Source of the DNA: Daucus carota subsp. sativus
Taxonomy: Eukaryota; Streptophyta; Magnoliopsida; Apiales; Apiaceae
Direction of reading: 5' to 3'
NCBI RefSeq assembly: GCF_001625215.2
Contig: NC_030381.2
Coordinates: 6,287,131-6,351,130 of the forward strand
DNA length: 64,000 nt
This document shows positions 1-11,939 of the stretch, piece after piece. Under the pieces are notes generated by a model, which saw only the letters and a list, made by a program, of their open reading frames with translations, did not search any database and was not told the origin of the DNA. Numbering within the stretch: the first letter of the stretch is position 1; every line of letters begins with the position of its first letter. The position numbers and the translations under genes are program-made.

Positions 1-393
1 AAGAGTGCTGACCAATATTTCAAGTAGTAATTTTAGAGATTGAAGCTCTCTACATCCATGGACCATGGCTATGGTACAACACTTTCGGTAAAATCAGTCT
101 TTGATCTTTAGTCTGTTATAGATAAATTGTACTGTTGTACTGTTTTTACAGGTGAATTGTAGCTGGATTTGTGATGTGTAGTATTGTGATTAGCGATTTG
201 TACTCTCCTAGGTATGGTCATAGATACATGGTTATATCGGCTGCATTGAATATGCAAATTGTACACAAGTTTTTGATCACTAATTGTACCTATTTAGGTG
301 TGTTGAAACAAAAAATTGTTGGATTAATGTACCAATTTAGGTTATATCTATTTGATTCTTTGCTATTTTTTTTTTTGATTCATCTGTTTGCAG

Positions 394-658
394 CTTTGAG
401 CTGGGGGTGGACAAGGCCATCGATGGCGGAAACAAGTTGGAGATGCAAGAATTACTCGGAAGGCTGCTGACAGCTGGAAAGCATGGTTCAACAGATCTCT
501 CAATCTTAATATATCTTGCCATTGTATTGATACAAGTTATTCAGCTTTATTTTTGTTATCACTTGCAATCTGGTTTTAGTAAGAAGGATTGTTTACTTGC
601 AATCTGGTTTTTGGTCTTAACAAAATTATGGGGCTGTGTAGATAATATATTAATTTGA
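394..658 (+). CDS. possible 3' terminal exon of an unidentified gene
   Basis: A polypyrimidine tract followed by TTTGCAG at 387-393 looks like a splice acceptor. The frame after it stays open to the TGA at 656-658. The first part reads like a soluble helix (VDKAIDGGNKLEMQELLGRL) and the rest becomes hydrophobic, so the true stop or a 3' UTR could come earlier. A 17-bp sequence (ACTTGCAATCTGGTTTT) is directly repeated near 561 and 595. AATAAA-like signals occur near 915 and 1000. The upstream exons would lie left of the window. I do not recognise the protein and this call is weak. Confidence 0.3.
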
Positions 659-659
659 G

Positions 660-1260
660 ATAATAGGAAGTGTGTGAATCCATGGTGCTGCCTGCTCAAT
701 GTAAATTGACATGACGTTGCTTTTGTTAGATCTGTATGTGTTTTGTCGTTAATTTGCTCAAACACACAGGCAAACACACAGGCTATACAGTCCTTTGCTC
801 AAACCAGAAAGGAACAGTGCTGGGGCTGCGATCCCACCATCAAGTACGAAGCACTTAGAAGATGTGTTGTACCCAGATATGTAGTATATCGGTGATGTGA
901 GTCGTTTTTTAGTGTAATAAAAATCATGCGTTAATTGTAGAGATCTCTTCGGTGTGGCCCGGAGCTTTTCTCAACTGAGGACCTTATATGGCTATATTGA
1001 ATAAAAACTCTAACAATAATTTTATTTATAATTTCTATTAATATTATAATATTAAACTAGATATCTTTTAGTAAAAAAATGACGTAACAATGTAATAAAG
1101 AGTGTGAAAAAGGTAAGAATTGAATATTTAATCACTAAAATTCAAACGAGAAATGAGTCGGTCATTATCATTTTATGAGGAATTAAAAGTGGAATGTAAG
1201 TGTTTTCGAGCGAAAGATTATAACATATTTCTTAAAATTATAATTTACGGTATCGAATAG
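660..1260. other. intergenic, no gene seen
   Basis: Low-GC sequence after the putative terminal exon. It contains AATAAA motifs near 915 and 1000 that could serve as polyadenylation signals. No coding-like frame is visible on either strand. Confidence 0.4.
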
Positions 1261-1264
1261 CTAA

Positions 1265-1375
1265 TTTATTGGAGATACTCTTAGTCATATTTGATATTTT
1301 CAATATTTATGACTAGAGCCGACAATATTTATTGGAGATGCTCTTAGTCATATTTGATATTTTCAAAATTTGATG
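1265..1375. repeat. short tandem duplication of a MITE-like end
   Basis: The string GGAGATRCTCTTAGTCATAT with its following bases occurs twice about 65 bp apart (near 1270 and 1335). It resembles the TGGAGATGCTC terminus of the Harbinger-like MITE at 58533-58905, so it is probably a decayed duplicated end. Confidence 0.45.
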
Positions 1376-1379
1376 GTCA

Positions 1380-1670
1380 ACTTTCGTCCCCTGAATTTTC
1401 ATGTTTCGTGCAGTTGAAATGGAAACTCATATCCGTCCATTATTAATTTTGTGTACTTAACTTAAAACGCGAATCTGATCCAAAACATTTCGTGTATTTC
1501 TCGTGTACATTATATATAAAAATTATTATTATTTTAATTAAAAAATATCTTCAAAATAGTTTTTTGTAATTTTTTTTAAATATTAATGAAATATTTATGC
1601 TTGAATACAACTCTACACAAATTTAGTAATATATATAATATATATGTGTGTGTTTTACATAATTACATTA
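1380..1670. repeat. decayed copy of the TTTCGTGTA hAT repeat family
   Basis: This stretch shares an ordered series of motifs (TTTCGTG, ACTCATATCC, TTCGTGTATTTCTCGTGTA, TATATATAAAA, ACAAATTTAGTAAT) with the intact hAT-like element at 21549-22129. No terminal repeats or target duplication are visible here, so it is a fragment. Confidence 0.5.
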
Positions 1671-1714
1671 TCAATATATTAACGCCCATAACATACAAGT
1701 AATGCCCAAGATAA

Positions 1715-1990
1715 CATGATATTGAGAGAAATGATCTCAAATACCATATATTAACGCCTGATAATTCGAAATTTTTATTTTTGATTAATAACTCTAAATC
1801 GTATTATGTTTAGATTTGAAAACCCTAAAAAACACTACACGATCTAACATCTGGATCTGAAAAACCATAGAAAAACATTACACAATCTGATGTTTTAGGA
1901 ACTAAATGCTAAATGAAATAAATGTTAGAGAATCTAGCATTCTGAATTGTAAACTCACGGCTATCTTATGCGACACTGATATATGAGATC
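1715..1990. repeat. dispersed repeat shared with 26295-26420
   Basis: The ordered motifs TCAAATACCA, TATTAACGC, TGATAAT, a T-rich run and CTAAATCG recur in the same order near 26305-26380. The family is unknown and no termini were found. Confidence 0.4.
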
Positions 1991-2715
1991 ATTTTCTTGA
2001 AAATTATGATAGTCATGACCAACACCCTATTTAATCCTCATCAAGGTTTTTTTAAAAATACCACACACGATTGCTCCAATATTGGTATTTAACCTGAAAA
2101 GATTTATAAAAAAATCTAAGTTAGTAGTTTGTACATAATATTATTTAATTGGATTATTATAAGGAATAATGTTTTTAAATATTAGCTAACTATTTAAAGT
2201 TAACTCAGTTTTGAATAAAAAATTATGATTACTTTTATAAATAGGGATGAATCTATTATTATAAAATTAGGTTAGTACGATGGGTCGATATTAAGTTTAC
2301 GCGTTTTCTTAACTTATAATATTATTTATATTTTATTATTAATTATTAATAACGAAATCTTAAAAGGTTAATTTGATGGTTTATATCTGGATTTATGAGT
2401 CTCCTTAAATAATATATATATATATAACATTCTCATGAAAATATATATGTTCGACCTAATTTTTAATTAATCATCTAATAAAACTTAACTATTAAGAATT
2501 TATTCAGCTGTTAAATAATAAAATTATTATTTTAACGTGCAATGCATAGATTATAAGCTGGTATATTATAAAACCCCCAATCTACTAACATATGTAATTC
2601 AGTAACGTAGGATATAAGTCAATAATGAACAATATATAACTCATATTTTGAAATTTATTTTACTAAAGAAACATTTATCATTAATTTTTTTAGTTTGGAC
2701 TTGATCGATGATTTA

Positions 2716-3092
2716 GGGCAAGTCCAACAATGTCCTAGGAAGTGCCCTATATATATTATAAAAAAAAATGTTATTTAAGACATCATTTTAATATAACAAC
2801 TCCAACAACATGCCTTATTATTATGCCTTATTATTTAAATAATAGTATATTTGAATTATTGTTGGAGAAAAGTGAAAAAGAAAGAGAAGACAGGTGTGTT
2901 GGAATGTGAGTAAGCTAATATTTTATTGATAAAAATGGTTTAGGGCATGCATGATTGTGCCTAAAAATATGGCATTTGTTAGATGTCCTAGTGTTTTGAG
3001 GTACCACTAGGACATTGTTAGAGCTCTATTTAACTTCAAATGCCTTAAATTTTGATTTAGGACATGATTTTAGAGCACTCTTGGACTTGCTC
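2716..3092. mobile_element. Harbinger/Tourist-like MITE
   Basis: The left end GGGCAAGTCCAACAATGTCC is the imperfect inverse of the right end AGAGCACTCTTGGACTTGCTC. TTA precedes and TCA follows, compatible with a 3-bp TWA-type target duplication after one mutation. The inside is AT-rich, without coding frames. A related palindromic segment (ACTAGGACATTGTTAGAG) near 3007 suggests an internal inverted duplication. Confidence 0.6.
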
Positions 3093-3094
3093 TC

Positions 3095-3529
3095 AGGATC
3101 TAAATCGATTGGTTATCTCATCATACTTTTGACCGGCTTTTTGAAAAAGTTGTCAAACTTTGACATCTCATATATATTGCAAAACTTATAAAGTAAAAAC
3201 ATAGAACTATTTTATTAAATTACATAACAAACATGAGTGTTGTTTATGAAAAAAAATTTAAAGCCTTTTTTTATTAGTTTCCTAATTCAAAAATTATTAA
3301 AATAAATTTTATTGAAAAATCATTAACATATATTCATAGTATATTTACTAAAAAGATTTTAGTTAAAAATAACATTTACTATGTATAAGTAGTGTTCGAA
3401 ACTCCACTGATTTATTAAAAAATTCTCGATTAATTCTTAAAATAATTACCGATTATATCCCGACTAAAAAAATCTGATAAATCATCTCATCTAAGCCTGG
3501 ATGGATAAATCAATTGATTCGATTTTCAG

Positions 3530-3580
<51 letters not shown>

Positions 3581-4671
3581 CAAAATTAATGATTACAAAT
3601 AGAAAGTAAAAGATAAGTGCATATATGATCATGGATGAATGATCATGGATATAGGAGAAAATATAGTAAACCAATATATAATTTATGTTTTGAATTTTAT
3701 TTTTCTATATATATATATAATTAATTTTTCAGTTTAAATCTGATCGATTTTAAATATAATTCGATTAATTAATCCATTTTTTGATCTATTTTTTTAAAAT
3801 AATAATTTCACCTGATTTTCAATTAATCAGTCAACTAGACAGAATAAGACATCGTTTGATCCTAAATCACACCGACGTCGACGCACATCTGGAAATTATG
3901 CCACCGAGAAAGAAAGAGTCACATAGAAGAGAATGAGAGGGAAGTAGCTCTTGTCATTTCCATCCAAACACAATCTACCCTAAAGATAAGATAATATAAA
4001 TATTCATGTAATAATTCTCTAGAGTAGGCATGTTCCATTAGAACCGGGAGAATTAGTGAGATGTAACATATTTTTTTGAAATTACATACTTTCAATATTA
4101 TAAAAAAAATAGGTAAACAGGTTCAATATAATAATCGTTATAAAACTAGTCGTTATCCAACATATTTCTCCTGCTTTGTACGTATAAATAGTATTACAAA
4201 TATTGAGAAAATATGAACGAATTTTTATATAAATGCACCGGTAAACAAATTTTTTGAATTTGTTTTCCGTTAAAATATCAATTTTAAATTATTGGTTATT
4301 GATTTTTGACTGTTCCAGTTGCCAAGGTTTGTTAATGGATGTTGAGTTTGAGTGGTATTTACAACTTGGATATTTGAAAAGAGTAGATGTGAAAGGTTTG
4401 TAAGAGCTGAAGGAGATACTAAGGTTTGCCGATGAATGATTTCACAATCTAATATCTTAAATCATAGTAAAGTTGTTCAAATTTTGTTATTTAAAACCTT
4501 TAAATCAATAAATAAAATTTATTATACATTAAAAATATAAAACTTTATAATTAAAAGTAAAATGTCATAATTAATTACAAATCAGTAAATAGTTCAAAAA
4601 AAGTTAGCATTTTTGATTCCCAACTTTTGACTTCAAAAGTCTCAAAAATGCATTTATGATTTTTTTTTGGC
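3095..4671. other. AT-rich intergenic DNA with a (TA)n microsatellite
   Basis: A TA dinucleotide run occupies about 3529-3576 and shorter runs occur near 3703-3719. No coding-like frame or terminal-repeat element was recognised. The segment ends at the target site of the long Copia element. Confidence 0.45.
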
Positions 4672-4678
4672 AAAGAAT
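4672..4678. repeat. left target-site duplication AAAGAAT
   Basis: The seven bases AAAGAAT abut the first TG of the 5' LTR and recur at 18455-18461 just after the final CA of the 3' LTR. Copia integrases usually make 5-bp duplications, so the 7-bp match is slightly longer than expected. Confidence 0.75.
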
Positions 4679-5277
4679 TGTAAGTCTAAATGTAAAGACA
4701 ACCCTATCTGTTACATAGGGATGATAACTCAACAATAGAACAGGACAAGTAAATAACACTACGCCTGCACCGGAATCGGAAGATACGAAGACAAAGGTTG
4801 AAGAAGCCATCTACAGTCTTGAAGGAATAAGTTCACTGGAAGAAGTTCATTAATATGTTCATGCCTCAGTGAAGAATAAAGATTGAAGTATTCAAGATTG
4901 TGGAAGCAATGAAGATGTTGTCCAAGTACTCGAAAGATTTCAGTGCAACCCCTGAAGCAAGATATTTCTATATATCTTGGTTGGTTATTTATAATCAACA
5001 AACTGAAGCATAAACTAACCCGGAACCGACTGATCAATGGTTGCTGACAAAGACGGTACAATGTTCAACTTCAGTGTTAGTCGCTTGTGAACCAGACCAG
5101 TGCACTAAGCGTCAGCACGTACGGAGCTTTGCAAAGTATTTATCGATCGAAGAATTGATCCAGTCATATCAAGTCATTTGTTCCAAAGCCAAGTCAAGCC
5201 AAATGCCAGCTATGCCAAAGCTTACTGCTCAAATGCCATATGTCAAAGCTTCCACAGAAAGCCATATCAGGAAGTGA

Positions 5278-5760
5278 CATTTTATATATGTGTGCACTTA
5301 TATATTTGTATATGTACAAATATAATTATATATGTATATATGTATATTTAATTAAATATAATATATATAATATATATGTATATATGTTTTTAAACATATG
5401 TATATGTATATTTATATGTATATATATTTAAATAAATATATATGTATATAGTATATGTATTTATATTTTACATAAACATTTATATATTTAAGTGTATATA
5501 TATATATATTATATTATGTGCATAAATATGTGTATATTTATATCTATAGATAATTATATATATATCCCTATATATATTTATATTTATATTTACATATAAT
5601 TTTATGTATATTATATATATTTAAATATATGAGAATATATTTAAATATATGTATATATATATATTACTATATGTTTATATAAATATTATTTATATATATA
5701 TATATATCCTTATTTATACATATATTTAAACATAATATTATGAATATAATATGATATATG
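5278..5760. repeat. A/T-only tract inside the LTR U3
   Basis: About 480 bp made almost entirely of TATATA, TATATG and TTTAAATA words. It is repeated exactly at +11,556 bp in the 3' LTR, including run lengths, which is notable because such tracts change length fast. Confidence 0.85.
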
Positions 5761-5774
5761 AATGTTGGGAAAAA

Positions 5775-6290
5775 TGTCTAAGTACATATACAGTGGAGTG
5801 AATTCAAGTGGAGCGCAAACTTTGACTTAGTCAAAGCTTGCGCCTCCTCACAAAACTCTGTACTTAGAATTTTCTAAGTACTCACTATGTACACAGTGGT
5901 GCACCATGGGGCGCAATCTTTGACCTTGGTCAAAGCGCCAGTTAAGCTTTTGTCAAGAATTTCTAAGGCAATACTCTACAGGGGAACATACAGTGAAGAA
6001 GTTGGCGCAATGTTTGACTGTAAGTCAAAGCGCAACAATTGACTTCTTCAACTGGAAAGGATTGGCACATGCAAAAATATTCTAAGTAATTTGAGTCATA
6101 CAGGGGAACACTCTAGTGAAGGGGCGCAATGTTTGACCATGTCAAAGCGCAAGGTTTGACTTAGTCAAAACTTGCGCTTGACACTGAATCAACTCTGTGG
6201 CCAAGTAAATATTCTATCTCAAGTCACATATGGATGCACTGTACAAGCGCAAACTTTGACCAGGAGGCGCCAAGTTTGACTCTCTCAATT
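5775..6290 (+). promoter_or_regulatory. LTR tandem array of palindromic W-box-like units
   Basis: Four to five diverged units begin with TCTAAGTA-like words at 5777, 5873, 5962, 6081 and 6201 (spacings 96, 89, 119, 120 bp). Palindromes with GCGC arms and inner TTTGAC...GTCAAA lie at 5813-5843, 5910-5939, about 6004-6034, 6124-6150 and 6147-6177, with single half-sites to 6280. TTGAC is the core of the W-box bound by WRKY factors. Regulation by WRKY proteins is inferred only from the motif. Confidence 0.7.
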
Positions 6291-6429
6291 GAAGACACTG
6301 GAATATACATATATGTATATATGGAGCGCAACTTAGCTATACATATATTCATATATATATATATGTATATGAAAGTGGCGCCAATCTCCTGTGTTCTTTG
6401 GAGATAGATTTATTTTTATAAATCGAATC

Positions 6430-6469
6430 CGTCCAGGACGAACTCAAGTCGTCCAGGACGAACTCGTTA
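6430..6469. repeat. 20-bp tandem duplication upstream of the LTR TATA box
   Basis: CGTCCAGGACGAACTC occurs at 6430 and again at 6450. Each copy contains the near-palindrome CGTCCAGGACG. The pair sits about 40 bp upstream of the TATA-like box and is duplicated in the 3' LTR. Confidence 0.75.
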
Positions 6470-6900
6470 ACCATGGTTAGTTTATGAAAGCCTATAAATA
6501 TGTGATTGTGGTTCTCACAATTAACATCATCCTTCGGGATGGATGGCCAAGTGCTATGCACAAACTCTCTCAAATATACACACACCCTAGCCTAGTTTTG
6601 TACCATAAATATTTGTAGTGGATAGGGCTTGTAATATTTAGAGGAGTGGTCATTGTAGCCAACCTTCGGGTTTGGATTTGTAGCACCTTCGAGGTATTTA
6701 TCAATATACAGATATACCTTGGAAAATATTGTGTGTTGGTTTAATATTTTCATATCCTCAGAAACCGACCCAATATATATCCGGAACACGAAACCCATTA
6801 CAGAACTGCAATTTGTTTATCCGCAAGATTCGAAAGAATTTTAAATTGTAGTGAGTATCGTATTCAACCCCCCCTTCTACGATACTTTGGACCTAACAAT

Positions 6901-6916
6901 TGGTATCAGAGCCAGG
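6901..6916 (+). other. primer binding site, initiator tRNA-Met type
   Basis: TGGTATCAGAGCCAGG starts two bases after the 5' LTR. TGGTATCAGAGC is the classical complement of the 3' end of plant initiator methionine tRNA used by Copia elements. Confidence 0.93.
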
Positions 6917-7076
6917 TTGATTGATATACAAATCAGGATCCTTATCGTACGGAAAATCAAGAACCTAGCTTTTGATATTTGATTAGGGGAAATGTTCTTC
7001 CGGTTTGTGTTGCTGAATTTGTCCGTAGGCCTAAGCAAGGATTATCCGTCGGATACTGAACTTTGGACTGGGACTT

Positions 7077-7690
7077 ATAAATTTATACTTTAAATTTTAA
7101 TAAGTTTATTTTATAAATTTGACTTAATTTATTTTAAACTTATTAATTGAGTTTATTATGAATTAATTAAATTTATCTTATAAACTTAATTAAATTTACT
7201 TTATAAACTTTACTAAATTCAATTATTAAATTTGTTTAAATTTATTTTAAACTTGTAAAGTTTACTCTTAGACTTATCAAGTTTATCATAAATTTTTATA
7301 AATTTATTATTTAAATTTGTATAGTTTATGATTTAAATTTAAGTTAAAATATAAAATATAAATTTAAAAGGATTTAACTGATTATGGATATAAGTTCAAG
7401 TTCAAGGGTTCAATTTAGTTTGTTCTGGAAGCTATGATTTAATTGGAGACGAGACACTTGAATATTTTCAAAAATTAAATTTATTTAATAAATTTTAATA
7501 TATTTACTAAATGAATTTGAAATAAATTTGTTCTAAACTTATTCAGTTTATTATGAATTTATTTGAATTTATTTTTTAAATATAATTAAATTTACTTTAT
7601 AAATTTAACTAAGTTTATTTTATACTTTATTTCCTTTCATCTTTTAAAACTTATTTTTAAATTTATTGTCTTTATAATTTAAACTTAGTT
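7077..7690. repeat. AT-rich repetitive leader after the primer site
   Basis: Two blocks (about 7077-7370 and 7480-7690) are built from variants of AAATTTATTTTATAAACTTA. They are separated by about 100 bp of normal composition. This occupies the untranslated leader where gag would normally begin soon after. Confidence 0.6.
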
Positions 7691-7699
7691 TAAATAATC

Positions 7700-9790
7700 A
7701 AGTGTCCCGTAACCTTTTTAATTATTCTACTCCAAGACAAATCAGATTGACATTTAGTTGAGACAGATCAGGCTGACAGATTACAAGACAAACATCGGGC
7801 TTTCAAATACCAGATTCTCAGAACCGATAATGGAAGTACATTGATGACCCAATCCAATTGATTACTCAAAGGATTATTAGAAGCAGTTTTCTATGTTCGA
7901 CAAAGCTGATTGTGATTCGAAGAAGATTCTATTGAAGACTGATTGGACACTACTGACAGTGAATTTTGAAGAAGGTACTTCAGGCCTTGATCTGAGTAAT
8001 TACTCCTACTTGATTATCAGATCACCAGATCAGGATGGGAATTTGCTACATCTGCAGTGAAGCATCTTTCCAGGGCTCGGAATGTCAACTTTGAATGGCA
8101 CCACTGGTAGTAGGAAAAGAGAAGTTTTTACGGACGAATCTTCAAGGGATTTCAATCTAACTCAGTGATTCGGGGATATACAATTACACAGTGAATTGTA
8201 GCAATGCTAAATCCATCCAGAATCAACTGAATCAAAGACAGAGAACTGTGGAGGTTTAAGGATATAATTATCGAGTTACTACCGCACCAAATCAGTTTCG
8301 TGCATTTATGTCAAAACCTTAGGATTGAACAGAAGAGTTTGTAACTGCTGAATTTGAGGAAGCTCAAGTCGACGAAAGTTAACACTTTTGAAGAATGTGA
8401 GGACAGAACTTCAAGGATTAGCATAACACTGTCTGAGAGGTTTAGTCATGTCAGATTCAGATGGAATCCATTGGTTTCAAGTGGAGACTCTTCGGGGTTT
8501 AGTTCGACAGGTTGTTTGAAAACTGAGTTGGTAAGTACACACAATATTGATTGGTATCTTTAGCAAAGAAGGGTTGCTATATATATTGAAGCCTCGACAA
8601 ACAAGGACGATAGGATTTGTCTGGAATTCAAGTGGATGTTTTGAAAGAAGCATCATAACAAGTTCTAATGCTACATAAGGAAAGGTGTGAGATGGATCAG
8701 TTGCTGATGAGAAGGATGATTATGGTTATCTGGCTATCCTAGCATTCTCTGAAGATGACTCAACTCGCACATCTCAGGTACGAATTCTTTCTAACTATGC
8801 AATACATATTTCTTTATATTCAAAGCATGTTATAAATCTCTGAGTAGAATTGTTTAACACACAAGCACAAGCATGATAGCATCACAGTAGAAAATGTTAA
8901 ACTGGTATGCTAGATGACTGTTCTAGTTACTAGGCTTGATGATAATCTTGTGCATGTGTCTTTAGCAGATTCTTAACATGTGTATGAATATTTAGGATTT
9001 GATTATTTGCAATGGTGAGATTAGAAGCTTTCCTTTGGAAAACAACTCTTAGTTTTAGGGGTTATGATCCTAGCATATATAACTTTGTTAAAACATTTAC
9101 TTTCAGATTCCCTAGTACAATTAGATTTGCTTATTTATCTGAATTGTTTGTTAAGGAATTTATTTGTTCTATGATGGAATGTCTACCTTGTGTCAGTAGA
9201 ACCTTTAGAACTTCATGTTAGATCTAAAACTGACTTAGGTAATAGAGATAGTATAATGCCATATAACAACAGACTGGGATTAGTATGAAATGATAATGTA
9301 ATTATTAATTTCTTGTGTCTAATCCATATGCCTTTCGAAGATTATTGAATGTATGTAATTCTACTTGCTACCTGTTGCACTTGTGTTAATTGGTTTAAGT
9401 AGAGAGTATTGAATCTTCTGAATTGCATAACTACATGTCTTGCTCTTGTCTTATCTTTGATTGTTTGCCATGTGTATTCAACATCATGTCTGCTTATTTT
9501 CATGTCGTGAATGCATGTCTTTGTACTTGCATTGAATTTAGAAAAGCATGTTTGAGAATCACATTAGGGCAATGTCTAGATAAGAATTAGCATGTTAAGG
9601 TTGCTTCTGTTGTTACCACTGTTAAAGAAAAATCTCTAATCCATCCGGACCCAGTTATGATTGGGGACCATAGAACTCTTTCCATTTGTGATTGCAGGTT
9701 ATATATATTCCATATGATTTTTGGTGCACTCTGTTTGCTGAGTAGCTGAAATCATATGAATCACAAAAAGTACCCTGTTAGCAAATGTGA
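7700..9790 (+). pseudogene. decayed leader/gag region of the Copia element
   Basis: Composition returns to about 40% GC from 7700 to 8760, suggesting former coding sequence. No frame stays open beyond about 70 codons and I could not recognise a zinc knuckle. By position between the primer site and the protease/integrase remnants this should be former gag. Confidence 0.5.
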
Positions 9791-10230
9791 TCATATGAGC
9801 AGTTCCGTCAATAATCTTTGGAAGATGACAACAAAGATTCTCTTATGGAACATGCTCCTTTCCTGGAATGTCATCATGGAAGCATATCTTTCTTGCAAGG
9901 AGTCAAAGCACACAAATTCTTAGTATCAGACTGTTCTCTGACAAAGGACATTATGTCAGTTCATGGAATAGTGTTTTATCTTAAATCAAGAAGGATGTGA
10001 ATTTTTCTCGTAGCTAATATGGAACTTCAATTGAAGATGGAGTGAGTTGTTTTGATAGTGAAGCTTCATCTGATGAGTATTAGCTATGGCACTTGAAGCT
10101 CTCAAACTTGTATGTCAAAACAAGGAGCTCTTTTTATTGGTAAGAAGAGAATTGATGAGAGGACTACCTCATCTGGAATTCATTATGGATGAAGATTATG
10201 AGGTATGTCAATAGGGAAGTCGAAGGAGCA
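9790..10230 (+). pseudogene. decayed protease-side and GAG-pre-integrase remnant
   Basis: Scattered in-frame pieces match the Copia order before integrase: a WNVIM..YLSCKESKH stretch near 9865, a FILNQEGCEFF stretch near 9975, and LWHLKLSNL then RRELMRGLPHLEFIM near 10085-10190. The last motif is highly typical of the GAG-pre-integrase domain. Stops and frameshifts interrupt every piece. Confidence 0.8.
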
Positions 10231-10254
10231 TCGCACAAAAGTGAAGACATGATC

Positions 10255-10420
10255 AACATTACTGAGCCGCTTCAGATGATACGTATGGAATTCTACGGAT
10301 CAGCTAATGTCATGTCTGCAAAAAAAAGGCCAGATATCTTTTTGCGATGATCATTGACTACTCTAGATTCTTTCGTGTTGTTCGTATGTGTTCGAAGGAC
10401 AAGAGACGTCACAAATGAAG
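10255..10420 (+). pseudogene. decayed integrase core remnant
   Basis: After shifts between frames, an EPLQMI..EFYGSANVMSA stretch is followed by a YLFAMIIDYSRFFRVV stretch near 10335. These correspond to the first catalytic region and the DYSRF hallmark of Copia integrases. The reading frame is broken and the domain cannot be functional. Confidence 0.82.
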
Positions 10421-11084
10421 GTTGATCAAGATGAACCCTGATCATTGAATAATCCAGAAAGACACCATTCTTGCCAGTGGCCAATCAGAAGCAAACACTA
10501 ACTTTTGGTATGTGTTTGGAGGAAAATGCCTCTTCGAAAGTCTTGCATTTGAAGATCAAAGAATACTTTCCTCGGCTACTCTATGGAGTCTACAGTCTAC
10601 AGGGTGATTGTGATTAATCAACAGAAGGTGATTGTAAGTCTGGACAGGACATTGAACGACACTTTGCTCCAAGCTGTTAAAGGTGATATTATTGGTATAA
10701 TAATGATTCAGATCCAAGCAGAATCTCTTTGCAAGGATAAGGATTATTAAGGAGATCCCAGCAACAGCTTAGGGGGAGCATTTGGTGGATCCACTAGTCA
10801 AACTCAACACCACATTGAAGATGAACAGGACATATCAAGAACGTATCTGCTTAGACAAAGGGTTTGAGTCTATATCATTCCCGGGTTCTAGTTCTTAAAT
10901 GTTTCTAATGGTGAAGAGACGACTGGGAGAGCTACTGTGAAAGGATGTTATTTCTTTGGGTTTCAATCTGAAGTGAAACTTGAGGAAGATTCAGAACCTC
11001 TTAAAGGGATCCAGATTGAGTGATTGCACCACAAGATGATCTCAATCAATTTGAAAGCAGATTGTGCGGATTCTGATACCCTGA

Positions 11085-11225
11085 CCTAATGACAATTCAG
11101 TACTTAGTACTTGTTGGGTATTCAGATTCCAACTGGATAATTTTGGCTCTGTTACGAGGGACAAGCCAATTTGGTTGCTTAAATTTACTTCAAAGGATAA
11201 GGTTATGAAGATGATAGAAATATAA
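11085..11225 (+). pseudogene. decayed reverse transcriptase N-terminal remnant
   Basis: The reading WVFR..LDNFGSVTRDK near 11110-11165 matches the WVFRNKxDexGxVtRNKARLV start of Copia reverse transcriptase. Downstream the frame is lost, and the YVDD-box region was not recognised. Confidence 0.75.
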
Positions 11226-11939
11226 TCTTCAAGTTCAGGACTCTACATCTTAGGGGACTCAACGACCTTCATGATTGAACTAAGGCACCATTGACGAGAC
11301 TCGGGTTCAGGATATTACAGTGAGCTAGAAGATGAAGCTTCATGCAACATTTCAAGGACTTTGCAGTTGCAGATCCAACGGAGTTTGTATTCTCTTTCTT
11401 CACCAGCTCTCTATGAGTTGTTATCCAACACCTGATGATCGTCACAGACATGGTATGACTTCTGACTAGCATATTATTTTAATATCTATTTGCTAGAGTC
11501 ATATTTGGTATCCAAATTATTACCTCTCATGATACAAGGCACACACAATATACTATCTGTGCTGTGATACCATGATTATATTATATGTGGACTAACGTCA
11601 CTTGTGCAAGATAATTGCTAAGTGAATGCAGATTAGTGATATGATGAGTTTGTTGGAAAGTTGCAAGTCTTTATGATCTACTAGTTAGCCTAAAGAATGA
11701 TGGCAATAAAAGGAAGTCAAGGATCTTTTGAATATGCGCATTTTGGAAGATTCTAGACCTGCCAAGACTTAAGCCAACAACCACTGAACTTGATCAGTAC
11801 AAGAAAGGTACATCAACTGAAATGTCAAGTCTTAGAGGTATTCAACTCATCACTTTACTTAACTGCAAAATGATCACATGTTATATTTTCTCTATGTCAA
11901 TGTTCATGGTTTTGAGTGGATTTTGGAGAATCTATCCAT

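Larger units (their letters stand above)
4679..6898 (+). repeat. 5' LTR (2,220 bp)
   Basis: Starts TGTAAGTC and ends CCTAACA. It holds, in order, a 600-bp unique part, an almost pure A/T tract (about 5278-5760), a tandem array of palindromic GCGCAA/TTTGAC units (about 5775-6290), a 20-bp tandem duplication (6430-6469), and a TATA-like CCTATAAATA near 6490 that predicts transcription start about 30 bp further on. The short frames in it are not genes. The copy at 16235-18454 has the same length and agrees in all blocks compared. Confidence 0.93.

Noticed and set aside
2530-2560. Possible Helitron 3' end (CGTGCAATGCATAGATTATAAGCTGGT)
   Set aside because: The hairpin is imperfect and the terminal CTRR is ambiguous; too decayed to call.
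4759-5061. 100-codon minus-strand frame present in both LTRs
   Set aside because: It lies in the LTR, opposite to the direction of transcription. Exact duplication in the other LTR explains its recurrence, not selection.
6592-6798. 68-codon minus-strand frame in both LTRs
   Set aside because: Antisense to the R/U5 region of the LTR; recurrence is due to LTR identity.
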